Of a DNA stretch of 64,000 nucleotides, positions 6,817 to 16,335 are shown piece by piece. A program made the translations under genes and the position numbers. The notes beneath the pieces are model-generated. The model worked only from the letters and a program-made list of their open reading frames with translations, did no database searches and had not been told where the DNA came from. This DNA comes from Thiothrix winogradskyi (GTDB lineage Bacteria; Pseudomonadota; Gammaproteobacteria; Thiotrichales; Thiotrichaceae): NCBI RefSeq assembly GCF_021650935.1, contig NZ_CP091244.1, positions 372,001-436,000 on the forward strand, read 5' to 3'. Position 1 is the stretch's first letter; each line of letters starts with the position of its first letter.

Positions 6817-8580
6817 ATGCTGTTAAGTCCTCAGCAATTTCAACAGGTATCCGGTGCAGTGCATGGCTTGTCACCCGCACAACTCGCATGGGTCAGCGGT
6901 TATCTGTCGGGTCTGACCCATCAGCTCGATACACCAGCCCCTCCGCCTGCTACTGCCAGTGACACACTAAAAACCACCATCCTCTACGGCAGCCAAACCG
7001 GCAATGGCAAAAAAGTGGCGGAACAACTGCTGGCACGTTTGCAGGCACAAGGTGCAAACGCGGTACTGGTCAATCTGAAAGACTACCGCCCACAGCAATT
7101 GAAAAAGGAACAGCGCGTGGTGCTGGTTATCAGTACCCACGGCAATGGCGAACCACCCGACGATGCCCGTGCCTTTTACAACTTCCTGCAAGCAGCGCGT
7201 GCGCCGCGTCTGGATACGCTGGAATACGCCATCCTGGCACTGGGCGATTCCAGCTACGAGGAATTCTGCCAAACCGGCTTGCTATTAGATCAGCGTTTGG
7301 CGGAACTGGGGGCAAGCCGTCTGTTGGAGCGGGCCGATTGCGATGTCGACTTCAATGCCACCGCCACACAATGGCAGCAGCAAGTCGCCGCCAAAACGCC
7401 AGCAACCCACACCGACAACAGCATCCATTTCAACCTTAATCCCTTGGCAAAACAGGTAACACAAGCCAAGGAATACAGTGCTGACCACCCGTTTCATGCG
7501 GAATTGCTCAATAGTATCGTGCTGACGGATAACGGCTCAGACAAGGAGGTGTTGCATCTGGAACTGTCACTGGAAGGTTCGGGGATCGACTACCAACCCG
7601 GTGATATTCTGGCGGTGGCATTCGACAATGACCCGACACTGGTGGATGAAATCCTGCAACTGACTGGCTTGTCCGGCAGCACGCAAGTGCAATCAAATGG
7701 TACAACGACTGACCTTCACAGTGCCTTGCGTCATCAGCACGAATTGACTGGCGTCACCCGTCGCCAGCTTACCCACTATGCGCAACTGCTCAATCACCCG
7801 GAATTGCAGGCGGCTGCGGCAGACAAAACTACCATGCAGGATTGGTTATACGCAGCCGACTGGGCAGATGTGTTACGCGAATTTTCCGGGAAACTGTCTG
7901 CCCAACAACTGGTGGATCTGCTGCGCCCCTTGCAACCGCGCCAGTATTCGATTGCCTCCAGCCCGACAGCACACCCGGATGAAGTCCATTTGCTGGTCAA
8001 GCGGGTGGAATACACATTCCAGACCCGTCAGCATTTTGGCGCTGCCTCCAACTGGCTGGCGCGTTTGCAGGCGGGGGAAACGGCGGGTGTGCACGTTAAA
8101 CCCAACCCACATTTCAAGCTGCCCGCTGACCCGCAGACCAAAATCATCATGATTGGCGCAGGCACAGGCGTTGCCCCGTTCCGCAGTTTCCTGTTCGAGC
8201 GCGAGGCACTGGGTATTCGGGGCAATAGCTGGCTGTTCTTTGGTGAACAGCATTTCCGCACCGACTTTCTGTATCAGGCCGAATGGCAGCAACTGCTGGG
8301 CAATGGCACGCTGGAGCGTATGAGCGTGGCGTTTTCACGTGATCAAGCCGAGAAAATCTATGTGCAGCACCGTCTGCGGGAGGAAGGCGCAAGCGTGTGG
8401 CAATGGTTGCAGGAGGGGGCGCATGTCTACGTGTGCGGCGACATGAACCGCATGGCGAAAGATGTACAGCAAGCATTAGTGGATATTGTTGCAACCCACA
8501 GCGGCAAAACTGCACAGGAAGCGGCGGAGTGGTTGGAGCAATTGATGGCTGAACGCCGTTATCAACGCGACGTGTATTAA
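6817..8580 (+). CDS. cysJ: sulfite reductase [NADPH] flavoprotein alpha subunit
   Basis: A 587-residue diflavin reductase that passes electrons from NADPH through FAD and FMN to the sulfite reductase hemoprotein CysI. The FMN-binding flavodoxin domain spans about 52-190 (YGSQTGNGKKVAEQL), followed by the FAD domain with RQYSIASS near 373 and the NADPH-binding GAGTGVAPFRSF near 445. The C-terminus YQRDVY is the family ending. Length is normal (about 590-600). AGGAGC sits 8 nt before ATG 6817. It stands apart from cysI, separated by an old-yellow-enzyme gene, but shares a promoter element with the cysH operon, so both are probably induced together when sulfur is limiting. Confidence 0.97.
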   Translation: MLLSPQQFQQVSGAVHGLSPAQLAWVSGYLSGLTHQLDTPAPPPATASDTLKTTILYGSQTGNGKKVAEQLLARLQAQGANAVLVNLKDYRPQQLKKEQRVVLVISTHGNGEPPDDARAFYNFLQAARAPRLDTLEYAILALGDSSYEEFCQTGLLLDQRLAELGASRLLERADCDVDFNATATQWQQQVAAKTPATHTDNSIHFNLNPLAKQVTQAKEYSADHPFHAELLNSIVLTDNGSDKEVLHLELSLEGSGIDYQPGDILAVAFDNDPTLVDEILQLTGLSGSTQVQSNGTTTDLHSALRHQHELTGVTRRQLTHYAQLLNHPELQAAAADKTTMQDWLYAADWADVLREFSGKLSAQQLVDLLRPLQPRQYSIASSPTAHPDEVHLLVKRVEYTFQTRQHFGAASNWLARLQAGETAGVHVKPNPHFKLPADPQTKIIMIGAGTGVAPFRSFLFEREALGIRGNSWLFFGEQHFRTDFLYQAEWQQLLGNGTLERMSVAFSRDQAEKIYVQHRLREEGASVWQWLQEGAHVYVCGDMNRMAKDVQQALVDIVATHSGKTAQEAAEWLEQLMAERRYQRDVY

Positions 8581-8659
8581 GTTTTGACCAACAGTAAATA
8601 ACAGTACTGGCACATGCGTGCTAAGCTCCCTGCTATCCAGCATAACAGGGAGAACCCGC

Positions 8660-9721
8660 ATGACCACCTTATTCGATTCCGCCCAACTGGGCGACCTGAC
8701 CTTGCGCAACCGCGTGATCCTAGCGCCGCTTACCCGTTGCCGCGCCGGTGCCGGGCGTGTACCCAATGCGCTAATGGCGCAGTATTACCAGCAACGCGCC
8801 AGCGCAGGCTTGCTATTGACCGAAGCCACCTCCGTCACCCCGATGGGCGTTGGCTACCCCGATACCCCAGGCATCTGGTCGCCAGAACAAGTCGAAGGAT
8901 GGAAACTAATCACCGACGCAGTACATCAGGCAGGCGGGCTGATTTTCTTGCAGCTTTGGCACGTCGGGCGCATTTCCGATTCGAGCTATTTGCAGGGTGA
9001 ATTGCCGCTTGCCCCCAGCGCGATTGCGGCGGAAGGGCATGTCAGCCTGATACGCCCAGAGAAACCTTACGAAGTGCCGCGTGCGCTGGCAACCGACGAG
9101 ATTCCGGGCATTGTCGCCGCTTACCGCAAGGGTGCAGAGAATGCCAAACTGGCAGGCTTTGATGGGGTGGAAATCCACGGTGCAAATGGCTATTTACTCG
9201 ACCAGTTCTTGCAAGACAGCACCAATCAACGTAGCGATGCTTACGGCGGCTCACTGGAAAACCGTGCGCGGCTGCTGCTGGAAGTCACCGATGCCGTGAT
9301 TGGGGTATGGGGCGCGTCACGGGTCGGAATGCACCTTGCGCCACGTTGCGATGCACACACAATGGGTGATTCCAACCCGCTGGCGACGTTCACCCATGTG
9401 GCGCAAGAACTGGGCAAGCGCAAGATTGCCTTCATTTTCACCCGCGAACACCTGGCAGCAGACAGCATTAGCCCGGCACTGAAACAGGCGTTCGGTGGCT
9501 TTTTCATCGCCAACGAAGGCTTTGATGCTGCCAGTGCCCAGCAAGTGCTGAAGGCAGGCAATGCCGATGCGGTCGCTTTCGGTAAAACCTTTATTGCCAA
9601 CCCCGATTTACCACGCCGTTTGCAGGAAAACCTGCCGTTGAACCCGCCCGATTTCCAGACATTCTACGGAGTGGGGCTGACTGATCCGGCGCTGGGGTAT
9701 ACGGATTATCCGTTTGCGTAG
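8660..9721 (+). CDS. nemA: old yellow enzyme family alkene reductase
   Basis: A 353-residue FMN-dependent TIM-barrel ene-reductase (N-ethylmaleimide reductase type) that reduces activated C=C bonds of enones or nitro compounds with NADPH. Visible family features are LTLRNRVILAPLTRCRA at the N-terminus, QLWHVGRISD, the catalytic pair in GFDGVEIHGANGYLLDQF (His and Asn that bind the substrate carbonyl) and NQRSDAYGGSLENRARLLLE. The start at 8660 has AGGGAG 8 nt upstream; the longer frame from 8618 lacks one. It sits between cysJ and cysH in the same orientation. A role in sulfur metabolism is not expected; electrophile or xenobiotic stress is more likely. Confidence 0.93.
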   Translation: MTTLFDSAQLGDLTLRNRVILAPLTRCRAGAGRVPNALMAQYYQQRASAGLLLTEATSVTPMGVGYPDTPGIWSPEQVEGWKLITDAVHQAGGLIFLQLWHVGRISDSSYLQGELPLAPSAIAAEGHVSLIRPEKPYEVPRALATDEIPGIVAAYRKGAENAKLAGFDGVEIHGANGYLLDQFLQDSTNQRSDAYGGSLENRARLLLEVTDAVIGVWGASRVGMHLAPRCDAHTMGDSNPLATFTHVAQELGKRKIAFIFTREHLAADSISPALKQAFGGFFIANEGFDAASAQQVLKAGNADAVAFGKTFIANPDLPRRLQENLPLNPPDFQTFYGVGLTDPALGYTDYPFA

Positions 9722-9756
9722 ACGGAAATGCGTTATTGATGCAAATCCATTTTCAA

Positions 9757-9812
9757 GATATTCATATCGAATTATAGCGTTTTTTTCGATTTAAGATTTC
9801 ACGGATACTGCC
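9757..9812 (+). promoter_or_regulatory. shared cys regulatory element upstream of cysH
   Basis: Second copy of the 56-bp block found before cysJ, here 37 bp before the cysH start. GATATT at its left edge and GGATACTGCC at its right edge keep the same distance in both copies, with an identical CGTTTTTTT between. Conserved spacing over five helical turns points to a promoter plus activator site rather than chance; the regulator is not identified in the window. Confidence 0.62.
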
Positions 9813-9849
9813 TCGTATTCAAATTCAAGATTCCAACGAGGTAACGACC

Positions 9850-10584
9850 ATGACCGTGAACACTGCACCGCTGCATACCCTGCACGCCGATTTTGCCGAG
9901 CTGCCCCTGGATGAAGCGCTGATTGCCCTGCGTCAGCGTTTCGACGGGCGTATTGCCTTTTCCACCAGTCTGGGGCTGGAAGATCAGGTGATTACCGATG
10001 CCATCTTCCGCAACGGGCTGGATATTGAGGTGTTCACCCTCGATACCGGGCGCAATTTCAGCGAAACCTACGATGTGCTGGATGCCACCCACAAGAAATA
10101 CGCCAAGCCGATCAAGGCGTTCTACCCGCAAACGCAAGCCATTGAGCATTACGTCACCCTCAAGGGTATCAATGCGATTTACGAGTCGGTCGAAAACCGC
10201 AAGGAATGCTGCTACATCCGCAAAATCGAGCCGCTCAACCGCGCCCTGCAAGGCGTACAGGTATGGATTACCGGCCTGCGGGCGGCACAATCGGCTTACC
10301 GTGCGGACATGGGTCTGTTTGAGCGTGATGAACAGCGCGACCTGCTGAAGTTCAACCCGTTGCTGCACGCCACATCCGAGCAATTGTGGGGGTATATCCG
10401 CCAATACGACATCCCCTACAACCGCTTACATGCTGAATTCTACCCCAGCATTGGCTGCGCCCCCTGCACTCGCGCCGTTGCTGAAGGTGAAGACGAGCGT
10501 GCCGGGCGCTGGTGGTGGGAAGCGCACAATCAGGAATGCGGCCTGCACGACGGAACTAGCGATTCATCGAGGAAGGCAGCGTAA
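9850..10584 (+). CDS. cysH: assimilatory adenylyl-sulfate (APS) reductase
   Basis: A 244-residue reductase that turns adenylyl sulfate into sulfite using thioredoxin. The N-terminal ATP-pyrophosphatase-like fold has FSTSLGLEDQV and the LDTGR nucleotide loop. The double cysteine in KECCYIRK (about 117-118) and CAPC near 206 are the four ligands of the [4Fe-4S] cluster that marks the APS-using class rather than the PAPS-using enterobacterial CysH. The C-terminal ECGLH carries the catalytic cysteine. This fits the absence of an APS kinase in the operon. Its stop codon region overlaps the cysI start by one base (TAATG). Confidence 0.95.
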   Translation: MTVNTAPLHTLHADFAELPLDEALIALRQRFDGRIAFSTSLGLEDQVITDAIFRNGLDIEVFTLDTGRNFSETYDVLDATHKKYAKPIKAFYPQTQAIEHYVTLKGINAIYESVENRKECCYIRKIEPLNRALQGVQVWITGLRAAQSAYRADMGLFERDEQRDLLKFNPLLHATSEQLWGYIRQYDIPYNRLHAEFYPSIGCAPCTRAVAEGEDERAGRWWWEAHNQECGLHDGTSDSSRKAA

Positions 10585-12311
10585 TGACGGCACGCATCAA
10601 CCCCAAGCCACTCAACGAGTTGGCGGTGAACGGTTCTGCGGTCGAGCACATCAAAGACCGCAGCAACTATTTGCGCGGCAATCTGGTGGAAGATTTCCAG
10701 AACCCGATTACTGGCGCTATCAGCGAAGACCATGTGCAACTGGTGAAATTTCACGGCTCCTACATGCAGGATGACCGCGATGTACGCCTGCATCGGCAAG
10801 ATAAAAAGCTCGAACCGGCGTATTCCTTCATGATCCGCTTGCGGGTCGCGGGTGGTGATTTGAGTGCTGATCAGTGGGTGAAACTCGACGACATCAGCAA
10901 CCGCTACGGCAATGGCACCTCACGCATTACCACGCGCCAAGCCTTGCAGTTCCACGGCATCATCAAGTTCGACATGAAAAACACCATCCAAGCGATGGAT
11001 GCTGCTCTGCTCGACAGCATTGCCGGGTGTGGTGACGTGAACCGCAATGTGATGTGTACGCCTGACCCCACGCTTTCCCGCTTACACGCGGAGGTGTTCC
11101 CGTGGGCGCAAAAGATCAGCGACCACTTGCTGCCGCGCTCCCGCGCCTACCACGAAATCTGGCTGGATGAAGCCGAGGGTAAAACGCTGGTGGCGGGTGG
11201 TGAAGTCGAAGAAATTGAACCGCTGTACGGCAAACATTACCTGCCACGCAAATTCAAGATTGCCATTGCGATCCCGCCATTCAATGACATGGATGTGTAC
11301 GCCAATGACATTGGCCTGATTGCGGTGGAAGAAAGCGGCAAGCTCGCCGGTTTCAATGTCGCCGTCGGTGGTGGTTTGGGGTTCACGTTTGGGCGTGACG
11401 ACACTTACGCACGGCTGGCGTCAGTGATTGGTTTCTGTAGACCGGAACAGGTGCTGGACGTGTGCTTCCATACCGTTGCCATCCAGCGCGATTACGGCAA
11501 CCGTCAGGATCGCAAGCTATCGCGCTTCAAATACACCCTCGACCGTCACGGCTTGGACTGGTTCAGGCAGGAACTGAATACCCGGCTGGGTTTCGCTTTG
11601 GGCAAGGCGCGGGCGTTTGAATTTGAAACCACCGGCGACCGTTTCGGCTGGCGTTCCACCACGGATGATCTGTGGCATCTGGGGCTGCGGCTGGAATACG
11701 GGCGGGTGCTGGACAACGACAGCCACCGTCTGAAATCAGCCCTGCGCCACATTGCCGAACAAAACCTGTGCAGTTTTCGTATGACAGGCAACCAGAACCT
11801 GATCCTGACTGGAGTGCGTGAAGACAATATTGATGCGGTGGAAAACATCCTGCATGAACATGGCTATGCAGCGGATACCAGCCATTTGTCCGGTTTACGG
11901 CGCAACTCGATTGCCTGCGTGGCGCTCAACACCTGCCCGCAAGCGATGGCAGAAGCGGAACGTTACCTGCCCAACCTGATCAGCAAGCTGGAAGTGTCGC
12001 TGGACAAATACGGCTTGTGCCACGATGAAATCAAAATCCGCATGACTGGCTGCCCGAATGGCTGCGGGCGTTCGGTGCTGGGTGAAATCGGCCTGATCGG
12101 CAAATCGCCGGGGCGTTACCACCTGTATCTGGGCGCGAGTTTCAACGGTGATCGTTTGAATACGCTATACCGCGAAAATCTGGACGAAACCGCGATTCTT
12201 ACCACGCTGGATGCCTTGTTTGCGGCTTATGCGGCACAACGGCGTGATGCGGAAACCTTCGGTGATTTCGTCATCCGTCAGGGTTATATCAGCAACCAAC
12301 AAGCGAGATAA
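10584..12311 (+). CDS. cysI: sulfite reductase hemoprotein beta subunit
   Basis: A 575-residue siroheme/[4Fe-4S] enzyme that performs the six-electron reduction of sulfite to sulfide with electrons from CysJ. Two ferredoxin-like half domains and two sirohaem domains are visible; the cluster ligands lie in the C-terminal part in CVALNTCPQAMAEAERYLP and RMTGCPNGCGRS (near 450-495), and the N-terminal block GNGTSRITTRQALQFHG is typical. Length is normal. It is translationally coupled to cysH and is followed after 2 bp by cysD, so all four genes form one transcript. Confidence 0.97.
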   Translation: MTARINPKPLNELAVNGSAVEHIKDRSNYLRGNLVEDFQNPITGAISEDHVQLVKFHGSYMQDDRDVRLHRQDKKLEPAYSFMIRLRVAGGDLSADQWVKLDDISNRYGNGTSRITTRQALQFHGIIKFDMKNTIQAMDAALLDSIAGCGDVNRNVMCTPDPTLSRLHAEVFPWAQKISDHLLPRSRAYHEIWLDEAEGKTLVAGGEVEEIEPLYGKHYLPRKFKIAIAIPPFNDMDVYANDIGLIAVEESGKLAGFNVAVGGGLGFTFGRDDTYARLASVIGFCRPEQVLDVCFHTVAIQRDYGNRQDRKLSRFKYTLDRHGLDWFRQELNTRLGFALGKARAFEFETTGDRFGWRSTTDDLWHLGLRLEYGRVLDNDSHRLKSALRHIAEQNLCSFRMTGNQNLILTGVREDNIDAVENILHEHGYAADTSHLSGLRRNSIACVALNTCPQAMAEAERYLPNLISKLEVSLDKYGLCHDEIKIRMTGCPNGCGRSVLGEIGLIGKSPGRYHLYLGASFNGDRLNTLYRENLDETAILTTLDALFAAYAAQRRDAETFGDFVIRQGYISNQQAR

Positions 12312-12313
12312 CG

Positions 12314-13240
12314 ATGTTTTTCAGTCAACAACAAACGGCACACCAGCACCTCAACCACCTTGACTGGCTGGAAGCCGAAGCCATCCACATCCTGCGCGAA
12401 GTCGCGGGGCAATGCAGTAATCCGGCACTGCTGTTTTCTGGCGGCAAAGATTCCATCTGCTTACTGCGCTTGGCAGAAAAAGCCTTTCGCCCCGGACGTT
12501 TTCCGTTCCCTTTGCTGCACATCGACACTGGGCATAACTACCCCGAAGTCATCGCCTTCCGGGATCGTAAAGCGGCGGAAATCGGCGAACGCTTAATCGT
12601 GCGTTCGGTGGAAGATTCCATGCAACGCGGCACTGTCATGCTCAAGCATGAAAGCGAATCGCGCAACAAACACCAATCCGTCACCTTGCTGGAAGCGATT
12701 GAAGAACACGGTTTCGACGCTTGCATCGGTGGCGCACGCCGCGACGAAGAAAAAGCCCGTGCCAAAGAACGCATCATGAGCTTCCGTGACGAATTCGGGC
12801 AATGGGATCCGAAAAACCAACGCCCCGAACTGTGGAATCTGTACAACGCCCGCAGCCACAAGGGCGAAAACATCCGCGCCTTCCCAATTTCCAACTGGAC
12901 GGAACTGGACGTGTGGCAATACATCGAGCGTGAAGGGCTGGAATTGCCCAGCATCTATTTCGCGCATACCCGCCCGATTGTGTACCGTCAAGGTTCCATC
13001 GTACCAGTCACAGACATTACCCCCGCGAAACCGGGTGAGGAAATTGTCGACCTGCAAGTACGCTTCCGCACCGTCGGCGACATTACCTGTACTGCGCCGG
13101 TGATTTCGGATGCGGATTCGATTGAAAAAATCATTGCGGAAACGGCGACTACGACCATTACCGAACGCGGCGCGACCCGCTTGGATGACCAAGCCTCCGA
13201 AGCGGCCATGGAACAACGCAAAAAAGAGGGGTATTTCTAA
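12314..13240 (+). CDS. cysD: sulfate adenylyltransferase subunit 2
   Basis: A 308-residue ATP sulfurylase catalytic subunit that forms APS from sulfate and ATP. The PP-loop SGGKDSICLLRL at about 36-47 and the blocks HIDTGHNYPEVI, GGARRDEEKARAKER and FPISNWTELDVWQYI are characteristic. The reaction is made favourable by GTP hydrolysis in its partner CysN, whose start overlaps the cysD stop (TAATG). Length matches the family (about 300). Confidence 0.97.
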   Translation: MFFSQQQTAHQHLNHLDWLEAEAIHILREVAGQCSNPALLFSGGKDSICLLRLAEKAFRPGRFPFPLLHIDTGHNYPEVIAFRDRKAAEIGERLIVRSVEDSMQRGTVMLKHESESRNKHQSVTLLEAIEEHGFDACIGGARRDEEKARAKERIMSFRDEFGQWDPKNQRPELWNLYNARSHKGENIRAFPISNWTELDVWQYIEREGLELPSIYFAHTRPIVYRQGSIVPVTDITPAKPGEEIVDLQVRFRTVGDITCTAPVISDADSIEKIIAETATTTITERGATRLDDQASEAAMEQRKKEGYF

Positions 13241-14508
13241 TGACACATCCGATTGAAGACCACGGCTTGCTGCGCCTGTTGACCTGCGGCAGTGTGGATG
13301 ATGGCAAAAGCACCTTGATTGGGCGTTTGCTGTTTGATTCCAAAGCGATTCTGGCGGATACCCTGAGCGCCATTACCAAAACCTCGCAACGGCGCGGAAT
13401 GCAGGAGGTGGACTTATCGCTGCTCACCGATGGCTTGCAAGCCGAACGTGAACAAGGCATCACCATTGACGTCGCATACCGCTATTTCACCACCGGTACA
13501 CGCAAATTCATCATTGCCGACGCGCCGGGGCATGAGCAATACACCCGCAACATGGTGACAGCAGCGTCCACCGCGAATCTGGCGATTATCCTAGTGGATG
13601 CGCGGAGAGGCGTGCTGACCCAGACTCGCCGTCATTCGTATCTGGCGCATTTGGTGGGAATTCCGCACTTGCTGGTTGCCGTCAACAAAATGGATTTGGT
13701 CGAGTTTAGTCAGGCACGTTTTGAAGAAATCAAACGCGATTATCTGGACTTTGCCGAACAATTGGGGATTCGCGAAGTGCAATTCATCCCACTCTCCGCC
13801 CTCAACGGCGACATGGTGGTGGATCGTGGCGAGAACCTGAACTGGTATCAAGGCCAAACGCTGATGGAGATTCTGGAAACCACGCCGAGTGCACAGCGCC
13901 GCCATGCCGCCGCGTTCCGTTTCCCGGTGCAATACGTGTGCCGCCCGCAGGATGCCAGCAATCCCGCACTGCACGATTACCGTGGCTTCATGGGGCGCGT
14001 CGAATCCGGCAGCATTGCCGTGGGTGACAGCGTAACAGTCTTGCCATCCGGTTTAAGCAGCACGGTGAAGGCAATTGAACTCGGCGGCGCAGCATTAGCC
14101 GATGCCGCCACCGAACAATCGGTCACGCTGTTGCTGGCGGATGAAATCGACATTTCCCGTGGTGACATGATCGTGAAAACGGGCGAATTACCGGCGCAAA
14201 CCAAGCAATTGGCAGCAACGGTGTGCTGGTTGGCGGAAAGCCCGCTGGATCGGGCGCGGACTTACCTGATCCGTCATACCACCCGCGATACCAAAGCGAA
14301 GCTGGCGGACATTGCCTACCGTGTGGACGTAAACAGCTTGGAACAACAAGCGGTGAATCAGTTGGCGATGAATGATATTGCCAACGTCACTTTCAAGTTG
14401 GCGCAACCGCTATTCGTGGATGCCTATGCACAGAATCGTGGCACAGGTGCATTTATCGTGATTGACGCAAGCACCAATAATACCGTTGGTGCAGGGATGG
14501 TCAGCTAA
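13240..14508 (+). CDS. cysN: sulfate adenylyltransferase subunit 1 (GTPase)
   Basis: A 422-residue translation-factor-like GTPase that drives APS synthesis by CysD. The G1 loop GSVDDGKSTLIGRLL is at about 17-31, followed by G3 in DAPGHEQYTRNM and G4 in VNKMDLV, and then EF-Tu-like beta-barrel domains II and III. The protein stops after domain III: there is no C-terminal APS-kinase (CysC) fusion as in many NodQ/CysNC proteins. This agrees with the APS-type CysH upstream. It is the last enzyme gene before the permease. Confidence 0.96.
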   Translation: MTHPIEDHGLLRLLTCGSVDDGKSTLIGRLLFDSKAILADTLSAITKTSQRRGMQEVDLSLLTDGLQAEREQGITIDVAYRYFTTGTRKFIIADAPGHEQYTRNMVTAASTANLAIILVDARRGVLTQTRRHSYLAHLVGIPHLLVAVNKMDLVEFSQARFEEIKRDYLDFAEQLGIREVQFIPLSALNGDMVVDRGENLNWYQGQTLMEILETTPSAQRRHAAAFRFPVQYVCRPQDASNPALHDYRGFMGRVESGSIAVGDSVTVLPSGLSSTVKAIELGGAALADAATEQSVTLLLADEIDISRGDMIVKTGELPAQTKQLAATVCWLAESPLDRARTYLIRHTTRDTKAKLADIAYRVDVNSLEQQAVNQLAMNDIANVTFKLAQPLFVDAYAQNRGTGAFIVIDASTNNTVGAGMVS

Positions 14509-14519
14509 AGGAGGCAGTT

Positions 14520-16286
14520 ATGGGTTGGGAAGGAATACTTGCCATTGGCTTGGTACTGGGGGTCTTGGGCTTTCTGGCGCTATCACGGATTGCACCTGAC
14601 CTGATTTTGATGACGGCACTGATCATCCTGATGGTGACAGGCGTCTTGCAACCGGATGAAGCCTTTGCCGGATTTGCCAACACCGGGCTAATGACCATTG
14701 CCGCCTTGTACATTGTCGCCGCCGGATTACGTGAAACCGGCGCGATCCAATGCATTACCCGGCGCTTGCTGGGGCAACCGGCAAGTGTGCGCGGGGCGCA
14801 ATTCCGCATGTTAGTACCGACGGCGGCATTGAGTGCTTTTATGAACAATACCACGGTGGTGGCGATGCTGATTCCGGCGATTCAGGACTGGTGCAAGCGT
14901 TTGAAATTGCCACCTTCCAAATTGTTACTGCCGCTGAGCTACATTACCATCATGGGGGGAACGTGCACCCTGATTGGCACGAGCACCAATCTTGTCGTCA
15001 ATGGTTTGCTGGAAAAAAGCGGGCATGGCAGTCTCGGCGTGTTTGACATCACGGGGGTCGGCTTAATCTTGCTGGCGGTGGGCAGTACCTTTCTGCTGTT
15101 ATTCGGCAACCGTTTGCTGCCTAGCCGCACCGGGGTCGCGGATGATCTAGACAAGGTGCGCGAATACCATGTGGAAATGCTGGTAGAGACAGGCGTGTTG
15201 GTGGGAAAAACACTATCAGCCGCCGGTTTGACCAATCTCGGCTACGGCTATCTGGCTGAACTGGAACGCAATGGTGAGATTATCCAAAGCCCATCTGCCG
15301 ATTTCGTGTTGCAAGCGGCTGACCGGCTGGCATTCATTGGTGCGCCACGCTGTGCACATGAGTTGCGCAGTATTCAGGGGTTGAAACCGGCGAATGAGGA
15401 TATTCACCACTTGGGGATTGTGCATTTCCGGCGGCGCTTGGTCGAAGCGGTAATTGGCCCGGAATTCCCGTTTTTGGGTAAGACCTTGCAGGAATGCGAT
15501 TTCCTCGGTTCCTATCAGGCAGTGGTATTGTCAGTGTCGCGGGGTGGCGGTGATACCTTGCCGGATAAAGGGCTGAATACACACTTACAAGTGGGCGATA
15601 CCCTGTTGATGGAAGCTGGCAAGGAATTCGCCAAGCAATACGGTTTCCGCAAAGATTTTCTGTTGGTGAGTGCTCTGGAGGATTCAAGCCCGCCCAATTT
15701 CCAGAAAGCCCAACTGGCACTGGGTATTCTGGGGGTGATGGTGGTATTGAGCGCTTTTGAAATCATTCCCATTTTGCACGCTGCCTGGTTAGCGGCGGGA
15801 GCGTTGTTGCTGACACGGTGCTTGAATGCGGGACTGGCGCGGCGTTCGCTGGATTTTACCGTATTGACGGTGATTGGCGCATCGTTCGCCCTAGGTGCAG
15901 CGTTGGAAAAAACCGGGGCAGCACATTTGATTGCCGAGGCGGTAATGAGTGGCGGGCATTTGACACCCGTGATGGCGCTGGTGTTGGTGTATGCACTGAC
16001 TTCCCTGTTTACCGAAGTCATTACCAATAATGCGGCAGCAGCGCTCATGTTCCCGATTTGCATGGCGATTGCAGAACAAATGGGGGTAAATTTCATGCCA
16101 TTTGCCATTGCCATCATGTTTGCCGCCTCCGCCAGTTTCATGACGCCGATCGGCTACCAGACCAACCTGATGGTCTATGGCCCTGGTGGTTATCGCGTAT
16201 CGGATTACCTGAAAATTGGTATTCCCATGAATATCCTAGCGGGTTGTGCCACTATCCCTGCCATTTTATGGTTTTGGCCGTTATAG
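14520..16286 (+). CDS. SLC13-family permease with TrkA_C domains, probable sulfate importer
   Basis: A 588-residue inner-membrane protein of the divalent anion:Na+ symporter type. About five hydrophobic helices (1-200) are followed by two cytosolic RCK/TrkA_C-like modules (about 215-385; VLVGKTLSAAGLTNLGYG, LVEAVIGPEFPFLGKTL) and then a second membrane half (about 395-588) with the NNTTVVAMLIP and NNAAAALMFPI hairpin-type signatures. The start follows AAAGGAGG 11 bp after cysN, so it belongs to the sulfate assimilation operon and is inferred to import sulfate. Citrate, phosphate or other dicarboxylate substrates are possible from family alone. Confidence 0.88.
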   Translation: MGWEGILAIGLVLGVLGFLALSRIAPDLILMTALIILMVTGVLQPDEAFAGFANTGLMTIAALYIVAAGLRETGAIQCITRRLLGQPASVRGAQFRMLVPTAALSAFMNNTTVVAMLIPAIQDWCKRLKLPPSKLLLPLSYITIMGGTCTLIGTSTNLVVNGLLEKSGHGSLGVFDITGVGLILLAVGSTFLLLFGNRLLPSRTGVADDLDKVREYHVEMLVETGVLVGKTLSAAGLTNLGYGYLAELERNGEIIQSPSADFVLQAADRLAFIGAPRCAHELRSIQGLKPANEDIHHLGIVHFRRRLVEAVIGPEFPFLGKTLQECDFLGSYQAVVLSVSRGGGDTLPDKGLNTHLQVGDTLLMEAGKEFAKQYGFRKDFLLVSALEDSSPPNFQKAQLALGILGVMVVLSAFEIIPILHAAWLAAGALLLTRCLNAGLARRSLDFTVLTVIGASFALGAALEKTGAAHLIAEAVMSGGHLTPVMALVLVYALTSLFTEVITNNAAAALMFPICMAIAEQMGVNFMPFAIAIMFAASASFMTPIGYQTNLMVYGPGGYRVSDYLKIGIPMNILAGCATIPAILWFWPL

Positions 16287-16297
16287 CATTTGTTCCC

Positions 16298-16330
16298 GCC
16301 GCCGCCTCGCGGAAACGCAAAGGCGGCGGC
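16298..16330. terminator. GC-rich hairpin between convergent genes
   Basis: GCCGCCGCCT (16298-16307) pairs perfectly with AGGCGGCGGC (16321-16330) across a 13-nt loop, between the permease stop and the convergent hemerythrin stop. No T-run follows, so it may act as a transcript-stabilising hairpin or a weak bidirectional terminator. Confidence 0.5.
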
Positions 16331-16335
16331 TCATA

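Noticed and set aside
9799..10404. 201-codon minus-strand frame over cysH
   Set aside because: Shadow of the cysH coding frame; no start site and no recognisable protein.
12593..13246. 217-codon minus-strand frame over cysD
   Set aside because: Antisense to a clear CysD; codon pattern follows the real gene.
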